From assembly GCF_030408795.1 (NCBI RefSeq), contig NZ_CP047211.1, positions 868,001 to 932,000 on the forward strand: a stretch of 64,000 nucleotides of DNA, read 5' to 3'. Position numbers and translations under genes: made by a program. This document shows positions 50,998 through 60,526 of this stretch, in pieces. This stretch comes from Corynebacterium hansenii. Lineage in GTDB: Bacteria; Actinomycetota; Actinomycetes; Mycobacteriales; Mycobacteriaceae. Below the pieces are notes generated by a model. That model saw only the letters and a list, made by a program, of their open reading frames with translations, ran no database searches and had not been told where the DNA came from. How positions within the stretch are numbered: the first letter of the stretch is position 1; each line of letters starts with the position of its first letter.

Positions 50998-52440
50998 ATG
51001 AACTCTTCGGATGACCGCACCGCACACGCCGTTTCCGGGGCCCGCGCCCCGTGGGATTCCGCCGGGGATCATCTCGCGGATCTGATGGACTTCGTCGTCG
51101 CTTCGCCGAGCTCGTATCACGCAGCCGAACAGGTCGCGCGCCGCCTGACGGCCGCCGGGGCGACGCGCATCGACGAGGCCGACGCGTGGCCCTCCGCGCC
51201 GGGGGCGTATGTCCTGGTCCGCGGTGGCGCGGCGGTCGCGTGGGTCGTGCCGGAGGGGCTTGGCGACGCCGACGATTCGACGTCCGGCGCCGCAGCTTCC
51301 GCGTCGTTCCGCATCGTCGGCTCCCACACCGACTCGCCGGGTTTCCGGGTCAAGCCCAATCCGGACGCGGGTGCGGCCGGCTACGCGCAGGTTGCGGTGG
51401 AGGTCTACGGCGGCCCGCTCATCGGGGCGTGGACTGACCGCGAGATCGAGTTCGCCGGCCGCGCCGTCACCCGCGATGGTCGCGTGCACCTCGCCCGCAC
51501 CGGCCCGGTGGCGCGCATCCCGCAGCTGGCCATCCACCTCAACCGGGGCGTCAACGACCAGGGCCTGAAGCTGGACAAGCAGCTGCACACCACCCCGGTG
51601 ATCGGCAATTCGGGTGACGCCGGAGCCTTCGCGCGGATGCTCGCCGCCGCCGTCAACGCGGGCGCCGGTGATTCCGCGGCCCCGGATGATGCCGCGGGCG
51701 CCCGGGTCACCGCCGAGGACCTCGTCGCCTGGGATCTGATCACCTGCGACACGCAGCCACCGCGCATCTTCGGCGCCGACGGCGAGTTCCTGGCCTGCGG
51801 GCGCCTGGACAATCTGCTCAGCGTCCATTCCTCCCTGGTCGCCTTCGAGCGTTTGCTTGACGACGGCCCGGCCCGCGCATCGGCTTCGGCCGACATCCCG
51901 GTGATGGTCGCCTTCGACCACGAGGAGGTCGGCTCGGCCTCCACGACCGGCGCCGCCGGGCCGCTTCTGGAGGACGTGCTCCGCCGCATCGCCGGTGCCG
52001 CCGGCGCGGACGCCGACGGGATGCAGCGCATGTTCCGCCGCTCGTCGTGCATCTCCGCCGACGGCGCCCACGCCGTCCACCCGAACTACGTCGGCGACCA
52101 CGAGCCCGGCCACCTGCCCGTGCTCGACGGCGGCCCGGTGCTGAAGATCAACGCCAACCAGCGCTACGCCACCGACGCCGTGGGCCAGGGCATGTTCGAG
52201 CGCGTCGCCGCCGCGGCCGCCGAAGAGGCGGGGGAGACCATCCCCGTGCAGTACTTCGTGTCGTCCAACCAGAGGCCCTGCGGCTCGACCATCGGGCCGA
52301 TCACGGCGACGCGGTTGGGCATCGCCACCGTCGACGTCGGCGCCGCGATGCTGTCCATGCACTCGCCCCGCGAGATGTGCGGCGTGAAGGACCCCTGGTG
52401 GCTGGCGCGGATCATCGGGGCCTACTGGGCGGGCGCCTGA
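50998..52440 (+). CDS. M18 family aminopeptidase
   Basis: 480 residues. Metal and catalytic residues are in IVGSHTDSPGFRVKP (about 103), RLDNLLSV (about 263), AFDHEEVGS (Glu pair, about 303) and the final MHSPREMCG (His near 462). M18 enzymes are cytosolic zinc aminopeptidases that prefer acidic or neutral N-terminal residues. Length is slightly above average because of Ala/Asp-rich inserts at about 88-100 and 215-230. Start is unambiguous if leaderless. Confidence 0.92.
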   Translation: MNSSDDRTAHAVSGARAPWDSAGDHLADLMDFVVASPSSYHAAEQVARRLTAAGATRIDEADAWPSAPGAYVLVRGGAAVAWVVPEGLGDADDSTSGAAASASFRIVGSHTDSPGFRVKPNPDAGAAGYAQVAVEVYGGPLIGAWTDREIEFAGRAVTRDGRVHLARTGPVARIPQLAIHLNRGVNDQGLKLDKQLHTTPVIGNSGDAGAFARMLAAAVNAGAGDSAAPDDAAGARVTAEDLVAWDLITCDTQPPRIFGADGEFLACGRLDNLLSVHSSLVAFERLLDDGPARASASADIPVMVAFDHEEVGSASTTGAAGPLLEDVLRRIAGAAGADADGMQRMFRRSSCISADGAHAVHPNYVGDHEPGHLPVLDGGPVLKINANQRYATDAVGQGMFERVAAAAAEEAGETIPVQYFVSSNQRPCGSTIGPITATRLGIATVDVGAAMLSMHSPREMCGVKDPWWLARIIGAYWAGA

Positions 52441-52589
52441 AATCCGGGCGAACCCGCCCCGCAGCGGTGGCACGGGTGGTTCGCCCCCGCATAGTGTCGG
52501 TGGCACGGCGACGTGCCGCACGCCGGCCGTCGCCAAGCGAGACCCGCGGCACCCGGCCGCGGGCGCAGAGGCAGACGAGGACCCGCCCC

Positions 52590-54173
52590 ATGACGGACCC
52601 ACGCACGCACGAAGGCATGGCCTTCGCCCCCTCGGCGGGGCACGCAAACGGGCCCGCCGCGACGATCGACGTCCCGCTGAGCGACATCATCGACTGGCGC
52701 AGGCACCTCCACCAGCACCCCGAGCTGAGCTTCCAGGAATACGCCATCGCCGACTTCATCGAGGGCCTGCTCGGGGAATGGGGCATCGAAACCGTCAGGC
52801 TGACGCCGACGTCCGTGGTGGGCACCATCGTCGGCACCGCCGGCGACCCCGCCGCCGGCCGGACCATCGGCTACCGCGCCGACATCGACGCGCTGCCCAT
52901 CAAGGAGGAGACCGGCCTGCACTTCGCGTCGCAGAACGCCGGCGTCATGCACGCCTGCGGCCACGACGTGCACACCGCCATGCTGCTGGGCACGGCCCAA
53001 ATCCTGCAGGGCATGCGCGACCGCCTGCACGGCCGGGTGAAGCTGCTGTTCCAGCACGCCGAGGAAATGCTGCCCGGCGGCGCCCGCGAACTTGTCGCCC
53101 ATGGGGCCGCCGACGACCTCGACGAGGTCTACGCCTTCCACGTCGCCCCGCACCCCATCGGGCACGTCGGCATCTGCCGCGGTCGCGTGTCCACGATGTC
53201 GGGCATCGTGTCCATCTCCATCCGCGGGCGCGGCGGCCATTCGTCGAGCCCCCAGCTGGCCGTCGACCCGGTGCTGGTCGCCAGCGAAGTGACGGTCATG
53301 CTCAACACTATCGTCAGCCGCAACCTCAATCCGCGGCACATGAACATCGTCAACGTCGGCTCGCTGCACGGCGGCGAAGCGGGCAACGTCATCCCCGACG
53401 AGGCATGGCTGGAGGTGTCCATCCGCTCCGTCGACGAAGACGATTGGGCGTCGATCTGCGGGCGCATCGAGACCCTGGTCACCGGCATCTGCCACGCCCA
53501 CGGCGCCACCGCCGGCTTCGAATGGCAGACGCCGTACCCGATGGTGGTCAACGCAGACCTGGCCAGCGACCGCGCCTGGCACGCCGCGACCCGCGCGATC
53601 GGCCCCGCCCGAGTCTTCGACGCCGACCCGTGGGCCCCGTCCGACGACTTCTCGTACTTCTCGCGCGAGGTGCCAGGCTGCTACATGTTCCTCGGCGGCG
53701 GTGGGCCTGAGAATGGCATGCCGTACTTCCTGCACAATTCGCGTTACGACGTCGCCGAGCGCGCCATGTCCGCCGGCGTGAAGGTGGAGGTGCAGATCGC
53801 GCTCGACGCGCTGGCCCCCGGCCTGCCCTCCCCGCCGCCGCGCCCCGAGCAGACGGCCGGGATGGCCGCCGCCGGCACCATCCCGCCCCGCCCGGCGACC
53901 CCGGGGCTGGGCGTGCCGGAGTCGAAGGCCGGCGAGCAGCGGGACCGTCGTGAGTTCCGCGACGCGGCGGATGCCGCCGACGGGGCCGGAATGGGCGGTG
54001 CGGCCGGTGCCCCCGACGCCGAGCGGGACCGCGTGATCGAGGCTGCCGCGAAGGCCGGCACCTTCGACGGCAGCCGGTCGGCGCCCGACGGCGGGCCGGG
54101 CGTGCAGCAGCCCTTCATTTCCGAGGAAGCCGCAGGTCGGGCGCGGGATGCGGCGCTCGACGGCAAGGAGTGA
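52590..54173 (+). CDS. M20 amidohydrolase with disordered C-terminal extension
   Basis: 527 residues. WRRHLHQHPELSFQEY (about 36-51), YRADIDALPIKEETG (about 94-108), MHACGHDVHTAML (about 118-130) and FQHAEEMLPGGA (about 152-163) are the metal-binding motifs of M20D enzymes such as amino-acid amidohydrolases. The catalytic domain ends near residue 415; the remaining 110 residues are Ala/Gly/Asp-rich and unlike the family. A GAGGA site precedes ATG 52590. It probably hydrolyses an N-acyl amino acid. The GH13 gene follows 16 bp later. Confidence 0.88.
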   Translation: MTDPRTHEGMAFAPSAGHANGPAATIDVPLSDIIDWRRHLHQHPELSFQEYAIADFIEGLLGEWGIETVRLTPTSVVGTIVGTAGDPAAGRTIGYRADIDALPIKEETGLHFASQNAGVMHACGHDVHTAMLLGTAQILQGMRDRLHGRVKLLFQHAEEMLPGGARELVAHGAADDLDEVYAFHVAPHPIGHVGICRGRVSTMSGIVSISIRGRGGHSSSPQLAVDPVLVASEVTVMLNTIVSRNLNPRHMNIVNVGSLHGGEAGNVIPDEAWLEVSIRSVDEDDWASICGRIETLVTGICHAHGATAGFEWQTPYPMVVNADLASDRAWHAATRAIGPARVFDADPWAPSDDFSYFSREVPGCYMFLGGGGPENGMPYFLHNSRYDVAERAMSAGVKVEVQIALDALAPGLPSPPPRPEQTAGMAAAGTIPPRPATPGLGVPESKAGEQRDRREFRDAADAADGAGMGGAAGAPDAERDRVIEAAAKAGTFDGSRSAPDGGPGVQQPFISEEAAGRARDAALDGKE

Positions 54174-54189
54174 TGGTAAACGTGGGGGC

Positions 54190-55491
54190 ATGAGCGATTC
54201 GCATCCCGCGCCCGATTGGATCGGGCACGCCATCGGCTGGCACGTCTACCCGCTGGGCTTCACCGGCGCCCCGATCCACGGCGACGGGACCGGTGCGGAC
54301 GGGGCGGCGGGAGCGGCCGTGGCGGCCGACGGGCACGCCCCCGACGGCGCCCGGCTGGATCACCTGACCGGCTGGCTCGACTACGTGCAGGAGCTGGGGC
54401 TCAACGTCCTGCAGCTCGGCCCGGTCTTCGAATCGGCGACCCACGGGTACGACACCCTCGATTACTTCCGCATCGACCGCCGCTTGGGCGACGACGCCGC
54501 CTTCGACCGCCTCATCGCCGCCGCCCACGAACGCGGCATCAAGGTCCTGCTCGACGGCGTGTTCAACCACCTGTCCTCCGACGCGCCGATGTTCCGCGAG
54601 GCACTGGAGGACCCCGATTCGGACGCCGCCAAGCTTTTCGACGTCGACCGTTCGGGTGACCGGCCCACCGCCCCCTGCTTCGAGGGGCACCTGGATCTGG
54701 TCGAATTCGACCACCGGGCGCCGGAGACCGCCGAATTCGTCGAATCGGTCATGCGGCACTGGCTGGAGCGCGGCGTGGACGGGTGGCGCCTCGACGCCGC
54801 CTATGCCGTCGACCCGGATTTCTGGTCCGGCGTACTTGCGTCCGTGCGCGCCGACTTCCCGCACGCGTTCATCTACGGCGAGGTCATCCACGGCGACTAC
54901 GTGGACATCGTCGGCCGCTCGACCATGGATTCCGTCACCGAGTACGAGCTGTGGAAGGCCACGTGGTCGTCGCTGAAGGAGCACAACTTCTTCGAGCTCC
55001 AGTGGACGCTGGGCCGCCACGACACGTTCCTGGAATCCTTCGTTCCCGTGACCTTCGTGGGCAACCACGACGTCACCCGCATCGCATCGCAGGTCGGCCA
55101 GGACAAGGCGGTGCTCGCGCTGGTGATCCTCATGACCGTCGGCGGCATCCCGCTGATCTACTACGGCGACGAGCAGGGCTACACCGGCGTGAAGGAGGAC
55201 CGCTTCGGCGGCGACGACCAGGTCCGGCCGTCCTTCCCGGCGACGCCCGCGGAGCTGTCCACCTTGGGCGCGTGGGTGCACACCGCCCATCAGCGGCTCA
55301 TCGCGCTGCGCCGCCGCCACCCGTGGCTCCACCGTGGCCGGGTCACCGTCACGTCGATCGCCAACGAGCGCATCACCTACGACGTCACCGCCGACGGCCG
55401 CACCCTGACCATCGAACTGGAGGTTACGGGCAAGCCCTCCGCGGTGGTCCGCGAAGGCGAGAACGTGGAATTCCGCTACCCGCGCCCGTAG
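54190..55491 (+). CDS. Alpha-amylase family glycoside hydrolase (GH13)
   Basis: 433 residues. The four GH13 regions are visible: DGVFNHLS (about 121), DGWRLDAAY (nucleophile Asp near 202), FIYGEVIHG (acid Glu near 226) and FVGNHDVTR (Asp near 293). A Gly/Ala-rich insert lies at about 30-50. No signal peptide, so it works on cytosolic alpha-glucans, maltodextrin or trehalose-type sugars. It is co-transcribed with the M20 gene by spacing, although the functional link is unclear. Confidence 0.9.
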   Translation: MSDSHPAPDWIGHAIGWHVYPLGFTGAPIHGDGTGADGAAGAAVAADGHAPDGARLDHLTGWLDYVQELGLNVLQLGPVFESATHGYDTLDYFRIDRRLGDDAAFDRLIAAAHERGIKVLLDGVFNHLSSDAPMFREALEDPDSDAAKLFDVDRSGDRPTAPCFEGHLDLVEFDHRAPETAEFVESVMRHWLERGVDGWRLDAAYAVDPDFWSGVLASVRADFPHAFIYGEVIHGDYVDIVGRSTMDSVTEYELWKATWSSLKEHNFFELQWTLGRHDTFLESFVPVTFVGNHDVTRIASQVGQDKAVLALVILMTVGGIPLIYYGDEQGYTGVKEDRFGGDDQVRPSFPATPAELSTLGAWVHTAHQRLIALRRRHPWLHRGRVTVTSIANERITYDVTADGRTLTIELEVTGKPSAVVREGENVEFRYPRP

Positions 55492-55615
55492 CCGTCATGC
55501 CCCGGAGATTGCGAACGCCGGATACCGGGGCACCGAAGCACCGCAGCGCCGCGGTACCGCAGCACCGCGGTACCTGGGACGCGCCGGCGCCGGCGGGTGC
55601 CCACCCCCTCGCGTA

Positions 55616-55679
55616 AACCCACCCCGAATGCGCAGACCCACCCGCTACAGCGGGTGGGTCTGCGCATTCGGGGTGGGTT
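55616..55679. repeat. Palindrome family B, copy B3 (64 bp, perfect)
   Basis: Two exactly complementary 31-base arms (AACCCACCCCGAATGCGCAG onwards) around a 2-base loop. The best copy of the family; it lies between the GH13 gene and a lipoprotein gene, both ending towards it. Confidence 0.92.
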
Positions 55680-55728
55680 AGCCATTGGTGCCCCGGGAGT
55701 TTGCGCGGGCGGAGAAGAGGGGCCGCCG

Positions 55729-55783
55729 AAAAACGACGACGCGCACGCTCCGGGCACGGTGTGCCACGGGAACGTGCGCGTCG
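55729..55783 (-). terminator. Intrinsic terminator of the small lipoprotein gene
   Basis: Stem CGACGCGCACG / CGTGCGCGTCG (55737-55747, 55773-55783); on the minus strand it is followed by CGTTTTTCGG. Confidence 0.8.
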
Positions 55784-55864
55784 CAAAGCCGGAAAACGGC
55801 CGGGGCGCGAAGCCGGGCCCGCCCGCGCACCCGGGGACCGGGCGACGCGGGAGGGCGCTGGGCG

Positions 55865-56089
55865 CTACTGGACGGCCGGCTCCTGCATCATGCCGCCGGT
55901 GCCGGTGCCGTCGTAGGACTCGGAGGGGGACGTCGAGGAGGACTTGGAGCCCTTGTCGAACGTGGGGGTCGGGTTCTCCTGGTCGGTGACCTTGATGTCC
56001 GACGGGTTCTCGTTCGGGGGCGAGCAGGCGACCAGGGCGGCTGCGGCGATGGCGGTGGCGGCGACGGCACCGACGAGACGGTTGCGCAT
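55865..56089 (-). CDS. Small lipoprotein, function unknown
   Basis: 74 residues. Lipobox AAALVACSPP (cysteine near residue 22) after a basic start MRNRLVG; the mature part is a short disordered, Ser/Thr/Pro-rich peptide of about 50 residues. No family. It is upstream of and co-directional with the terminator at 55729-55783. Between it and the large membrane protein gene are 59 bp. Confidence 0.7.
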   Translation of the reverse strand: MRNRLVGAVAATAIAAAALVACSPPNENPSDIKVTDQENPTPTFDKGSKSSSTSPSESYDGTGTGGMMQEPAVQ

Positions 56090-56148
56090 GGATGGACTCC
56101 TTAAAGCGGCTTCACGAATGAAATTCTCACCGTCATCGTAGTTGATTC

Positions 56149-58059
56149 TCAGCCATCCGAGGGAACCAGTGGCCCCATCGCCCCCGAACCGACGCAGACG
56201 GAGGTGCCCTCGGGCGCGCCCGTGACGTCGATGCGCAGCGTGTTGCCGCCGCCCGAGATGGCCACCCAGCGGGTGCGCAGGTCATCGTCGACGTCGACGA
56301 CGGTGGATCCGCGCAGCGTCTCCTCGGGGGATTCGAACGGGTTGGGCAGGCTCAGCCGCAGCTGGGCCGGGGCGGAGGAGATCGCGCGCAGCTCCAGCAC
56401 CCAGTCGCCGAGCTTCGCGATGTCGCGCAGCGTGATCTCCGCCGTGGCCGTGCCGCCGGGGCCGACGATGATCTGGTTGCCGCACGACTCGACCTCGCCC
56501 TGCGGGATCCTGGTGATCTCCGCCACGTGGGCGGGCACCAGCGCGCCGGACTGGTCGAACATCCGGGCCGCGTCGGTGACGCGGCCGAACTCCGGGCGCT
56601 CGGGCAGATCGCGGAAGACCTGCGAGTACATGTTCTTCGGGTACGCCACGGGCAGCAGCACCTCGTAGGGCACCGGCTGGTCGAGGATCACCGGGCCGCC
56701 CTCCTTCGCGGCCTCGGTCAGCGACGCCGACGCGGTCTCGAGCCACTTCCCGGTGTTGTCGTCGGACCAGGTGTTGCGGTAGCCCACGACCGAAATCGTC
56801 GCGGACACCAGCAGCACGCCGGCCAGCGCGAGCACGCCGAACCGCGAGCGTGCCGGCAGCGGACGGACCCGGTCCGACCACGACGCGGCCAGCGCGAAAC
56901 CGGTGACGATGGCCGAATCGCCGTAGTAGTGCAGCGTGCGGGCCAGGACGTCGGAGGTGTGGTCGCCCGAGCGCATCAGCGTCACCGACAGCAGCGTGAC
57001 GGACAGGTAGCCGGCGGCGATGAACCACGGCAGCCAGGCCCGGTAGTCGCGGCCGATGGTCACCGCCATGGTCAGCAGCACCAGCACCGCGCCTACGCTG
57101 ACCAGCCCCGAGGGGGCGTCGGACCACGGCTGGCCCGGCGCCCAGCGGTCCCAGAACCAGGGGCCGCCCGCCAGACCCGCCAGCACCTGGCCCAGGCCGT
57201 TGAAGAAGAGCTCGGCGCGCGGCTCGGACGACGCCTCGCCGGCGTCGGCCAGGGCGGTGAGCGAGTAGAACAGCGCCCACGCGCCGGTGACCAGGCCCAG
57301 CGACAGCCACAGGGCGCGGGCCCGCAGCAGCACCTCGACGATGGACCGGCGCTCCATGTAGGCCACGGCGATGGTCACGGCCAGCGCCACCGGGGCGACG
57401 GCGAGCGTCTTCTCGAAGAAGCCCAGGGCGATGACCAGTCCGACGGTCGCGGCGGCGATGGCGCGGAAGGAAACGGGGCGCTCCTGGCGCAGGCTCACGC
57501 GGATGGCCAGCGCCGTGATGCCGGCGATGGCCAGCTGCATGGGCAGGGCGTTGGCCGCGGCCGACCACCACGTCGACCCCGGCAGCGTCAGCGGCGTCCA
57601 CGCCACCAGGGCCAGGGCCGCCAACGCCTGCCAGGACCGGCCGGCGATGTAGCGCAGCGCCCGGGCGATGAGGACCGTCACCGCCACCTGGCCCAGCAGC
57701 ATCAGCGTCGCGGGCAGCCACCACTGCCACGGGGCGAGCTGGTTGATCACCGCCTGGACGATGAACGCCAGCGGCGCCAGGTGCCCGTCGTGGGGCTGGA
57801 GGAAGTAGTCCGGGGTCCACCATGCGGCGTCGGCGGCGGAGCCCACGATGATGAAGTCGTCCCAGTAGAACGTCCGGCCCGCCAGCACCCAGATGCGGCC
57901 GATCGCCTGGATGGCCACGATGACCCCGACGAGCAGCAGCCACGTTTTCCGGGTGATGCGGGGCTCGAAGGCCTCCTGGTCGTCCATCGGCTCGGGTGCC
58001 TCGGCGTCGTCCACGCGCGTGGCGGTTGCGGCGGTCTGGTCCGCGTGTTCGGTGCTCAT
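56149..58059 (-). CDS. Large multi-span membrane protein, GT-C-like
   Basis: 636 residues. About 11 membrane helices (residues 38-455), preceded by an acidic cytoplasmic N-terminus. TFYWDDFIIVG in the first external loop (about 62-72) has the Asp-Asp pair typical of GT-C-fold glycosyl or mannosyl transferases, and HDGHLAP follows in the same loop. The C-terminal 180 residues are an extracytoplasmic beta-rich domain. Such proteins transfer sugars from lipid-linked donors in the actinobacterial envelope. Assignment is by topology and one motif only. Confidence 0.6.
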   Translation of the reverse strand: MSTEHADQTAATATRVDDAEAPEPMDDQEAFEPRITRKTWLLLVGVIVAIQAIGRIWVLAGRTFYWDDFIIVGSAADAAWWTPDYFLQPHDGHLAPLAFIVQAVINQLAPWQWWLPATLMLLGQVAVTVLIARALRYIAGRSWQALAALALVAWTPLTLPGSTWWSAAANALPMQLAIAGITALAIRVSLRQERPVSFRAIAAATVGLVIALGFFEKTLAVAPVALAVTIAVAYMERRSIVEVLLRARALWLSLGLVTGAWALFYSLTALADAGEASSEPRAELFFNGLGQVLAGLAGGPWFWDRWAPGQPWSDAPSGLVSVGAVLVLLTMAVTIGRDYRAWLPWFIAAGYLSVTLLSVTLMRSGDHTSDVLARTLHYYGDSAIVTGFALAASWSDRVRPLPARSRFGVLALAGVLLVSATISVVGYRNTWSDDNTGKWLETASASLTEAAKEGGPVILDQPVPYEVLLPVAYPKNMYSQVFRDLPERPEFGRVTDAARMFDQSGALVPAHVAEITRIPQGEVESCGNQIIVGPGGTATAEITLRDIAKLGDWVLELRAISSAPAQLRLSLPNPFESPEETLRGSTVVDVDDDLRTRWVAISGGGNTLRIDVTGAPEGTSVCVGSGAMGPLVPSDG

Positions 58060-58110
58060 AATTTCCCAACTTTAGGGGCGGTCCCCGGGGTGAGGTACCA
58101 TTCGGTCGAA

Positions 58111-58223
58111 ATGCGCACGGGAGCCCCGGCCGATCCGACGGATGACGTGGGGCTGAGAGGAGGGCGCGGTCCGCCGCCCTCGACCGTAGGAACCTGTCCG
58201 GGTAATGCCGGCGAAGGAAGCGA
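58111..58223 (+). ncRNA. TPP (THI-box) riboswitch
   Basis: The conserved core is present: CACGGGAGCC at the 5' side, GGGGCTGAGAGG (pyrimidine-sensing CUGAGA) at 58149-58160, then GACCGTAGGAACCTG and CCGGGTAATGCCGGCGAAGG at the 3' side. It ends 15 bp before the ykoE start, close to the Shine-Dalgarno, so repression by TPP at translation or early elongation is likely. Controls ykoEDC. Confidence 0.95.
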
Positions 58224-58237
58224 CGGAGGCCACTCAC

Positions 58238-58942
58238 ATGTCCAGCGATCACCGTAATTCGTCCGATGCGGCGCAGCCCGCCCGGACCGGAGTCGATGAG
58301 GGGGCGGGGGTGATCGGGGGCTCCGGCACCGCCCCGGCGCCCGACGCCGGCAAGAAGGCCCGCCGAGGTTGGCGGGTCATCGACATCGTCACGGCCGCCG
58401 TGCTGGGCGTGGCGGTCGGCCTGATTTTCGTGGTGTGGAACGTCGTCGGCGGCGCGTGGTTCACCGCGGCCGACGCGCTGACGCCGGGCCTCGGCGGCCT
58501 GGTCGTCGGCCCGTGGCTGCTGGGCGGCGTCATCGGCGGGCTGGTCATCCGCAAGCCGGGTGCGGCGCTGTTCGTGGAGGTCATCGCGGCGACGGTGTCC
58601 GCGTTGATCGGCAACCAGTGGGGGATCTCCACCCTGTATTCCGGCCTGGCCCAGGGGCTGGGTGCGGAGCTGATCTTCCTGCTCTTCGCGTACCGCCGCT
58701 TCACCGCGCCCGTCGCCGTGCTGGCGGGGGCCGCGGCCGGCGCCGGCGCGTTCCTGCTGGAGCTGTTCACCTCCGGCAACTTGGCGCGCACCTGGCAGTT
58801 CAACTCGATCTACCTCGTCTGCCTGCTCGTCTCCGGCGCGGTTCTCGCCGGCCTGGTCGGCTGGGCCCTGGTCCGCGCGTTGGCGGGCACGGGTGCGCTG
58901 GACCGTTTCGCCGCGGGCCGCGAGCGCCGCGGCGAGATCTAG
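58238..58942 (+). CDS. ykoE: YkoE, substrate-binding S component of thiamine-precursor ECF transporter
   Basis: 234 residues. A 45-residue hydrophilic leader is followed by about five or six membrane helices; WRVIDIVTAAVLGVAVGLIFVVWN and VIAATVSALIGNQWG are typical of YkoE. It binds the hydroxymethylpyrimidine or thiamine-type ligand and passes it to the YkoDC energiser. ATG 58238 has GGAGG upstream, inside the riboswitch leader. First gene of the operon. Confidence 0.9.
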   Translation: MSSDHRNSSDAAQPARTGVDEGAGVIGGSGTAPAPDAGKKARRGWRVIDIVTAAVLGVAVGLIFVVWNVVGGAWFTAADALTPGLGGLVVGPWLLGGVIGGLVIRKPGAALFVEVIAATVSALIGNQWGISTLYSGLAQGLGAELIFLLFAYRRFTAPVAVLAGAAAGAGAFLLELFTSGNLARTWQFNSIYLVCLLVSGAVLAGLVGWALVRALAGTGALDRFAAGRERRGEI

Positions 58943-58957
58943 CCGCGCGAGGGCGCG

Positions 58958-60526
58958 ATGGCATTCATCTCCGCCGCCGGTTTCGGGTGGCGCCACGCGG
59001 GCCGGCGCAGGCCCGCGCTTTCCGACGTAGACCTGGACATCGATTCGGGCGAGAAGGTCCTTTTGCTCGGCCCCTCGGGCGCGGGCAAGTCGACGCTGCT
59101 CGCGGCGATCGCCGGGGTGCTCGGCGACGACGAGGACGGCGAGGACGCCGGAACGCTGCGCGTGGGCGGCGACGACCCGGCCGAGGTGCGCGGCGTCGTC
59201 GGCCTGGTGCTGCAGGACCCGGAGAGCCAGGTCATTTCCGCCCGCGTCGGCGATGACGTCGCCTTCGGCGCGGAGAACCTGGGCGTGCCACGCGACGAGA
59301 TCTGGCGGCGCGTCCGCCGGGCCCTCGATCTGGTGGGGCTGGACGTGCCGCTCGATCATCCGACGTCGAAGCTGTCCGGCGGCCAGAAGCAGCGCCTGGC
59401 GCTGGCGGGCGTGCTGGCGATGGGCGCCCGGGTGATTTGCCTGGACGAGCCCACCGCGAACATCGACCCGGAGGGCGTGCCGGTTCTGCGCGACGCCGCC
59501 ATCCGCGCCGCCGACGCGACGGGTGCGGCGCTGATCGTCGTCGAGCACCGCGTGGAGGCGTGGGTCGGTCACGTCGACCGCATCCTCGTCATCGACTCGC
59601 CGGAGGGTGCCGCGCGCGATCGGGCGACCACGGGTTCGACCGTCATCGCCGACGGGCCGCCGGCGGAGATCCTGTCCCGCCACGGCGACTTCCTCCGCGA
59701 CGCCGGCGTGTGGCTGCCGGGGCCGCCGCCGGAGACGGGCGCGGCCGTGCCGGTGCCCGCATCCGCGCCGCCCGCGCTCATCCTCGACGACCTCGCCATC
59801 GGCTACGGCGGCGATGGCGCGCCCGTGCGGCGCGGGATCACCGCGATGGTGCCCGCGGCGGCGTCGACGTGCATCGTCGGGCCCAACGGCGCCGGCAAAT
59901 CCACGCTGGCGCTGACCATGGGCGGCCTGCTCGAGCCGATGGGCGGGCGCATCGCCGCCGCGGATGCCATCGCCCGCGGCGCCGGCCCGGACCCGATGAA
60001 ATGGAAGTCGAAGCAGCTGGCGCAGCGCATCGGCAGCGTCTTCCAGGCGCCGGAGCACCAGTTCGTCACCCCGACGGTGCGCGAGGAACTGGAGCTGGGC
60101 CCGAAGCTGCTGCGCGATCCCGCCGGCGCCGCGCGCGTGGAGGAGCTCCTCGAGCGCCTGCGCCTGGCGCACCTGGCCGGGGCGAACCCGTTCACGTTGT
60201 CGGGCGGGGAGAAGCGTCGCCTGTCCGTGGCCACCGTCCTGTCGACCGCGCCGTCGGCGGTGATCCTCGATGAGCCGACCTTCGGGCAGGACCGCCGCAC
60301 GTTCGCGGAACTGCTGCGGATGCTCCGTGGCCTCGTCGACGACGGCGTCACGGTCGCCTCCGTCACGCATGACCCGCTGGTGGTGGCCGCGATGGGCGAC
60401 CATGTCATCGACCTGGGGGAGATCGGCTCGGGCTGCACTGGCCGACGCGGCAATGGCCGGCGGGGCGATGACCGGCGCGGCAACGGTTCGGACGACGTCG
60501 GCCCCGGGAAGGAAGGTGCGCGGTGA
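58958..60526 (+). CDS. ykoD: YkoD, duplicated ATPase of the ECF transporter
   Basis: 522 residues with two ABC ATPase domains in one chain. Domain 1: Walker A GPSGAGKST (about 38), signature LSGGQ (about 143), Walker B VICLDEPTANID. Domain 2: Walker A GPNGAGKST (about 308), signature LSGGE (about 413), Walker B AVILDEPTFGQD. It energises uptake through YkoC and YkoE. A Gly/Arg/Asp-rich tail ends the protein. It overlaps ykoC by 4 bases. Confidence 0.95.
   Translation: MAFISAAGFGWRHAGRRRPALSDVDLDIDSGEKVLLLGPSGAGKSTLLAAIAGVLGDDEDGEDAGTLRVGGDDPAEVRGVVGLVLQDPESQVISARVGDDVAFGAENLGVPRDEIWRRVRRALDLVGLDVPLDHPTSKLSGGQKQRLALAGVLAMGARVICLDEPTANIDPEGVPVLRDAAIRAADATGAALIVVEHRVEAWVGHVDRILVIDSPEGAARDRATTGSTVIADGPPAEILSRHGDFLRDAGVWLPGPPPETGAAVPVPASAPPALILDDLAIGYGGDGAPVRRGITAMVPAAASTCIVGPNGAGKSTLALTMGGLLEPMGGRIAAADAIARGAGPDPMKWKSKQLAQRIGSVFQAPEHQFVTPTVREELELGPKLLRDPAGAARVEELLERLRLAHLAGANPFTLSGGEKRRLSVATVLSTAPSAVILDEPTFGQDRRTFAELLRMLRGLVDDGVTVASVTHDPLVVAAMGDHVIDLGEIGSGCTGRRGNGRRGDDRRGNGSDDVGPGKEGAR

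Larger units (their letters stand above)
55492..55864. other. Intergenic region with palindrome B3 and a terminator
   Basis: 373 bp between convergent genes. A simple-sequence patch of GCACCGCAGCGCCGCGGTACC units lies at 55530-55575, then B3 (55616-55679) and the minus-strand terminator. No coding sequence is supported. Confidence 0.6.
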
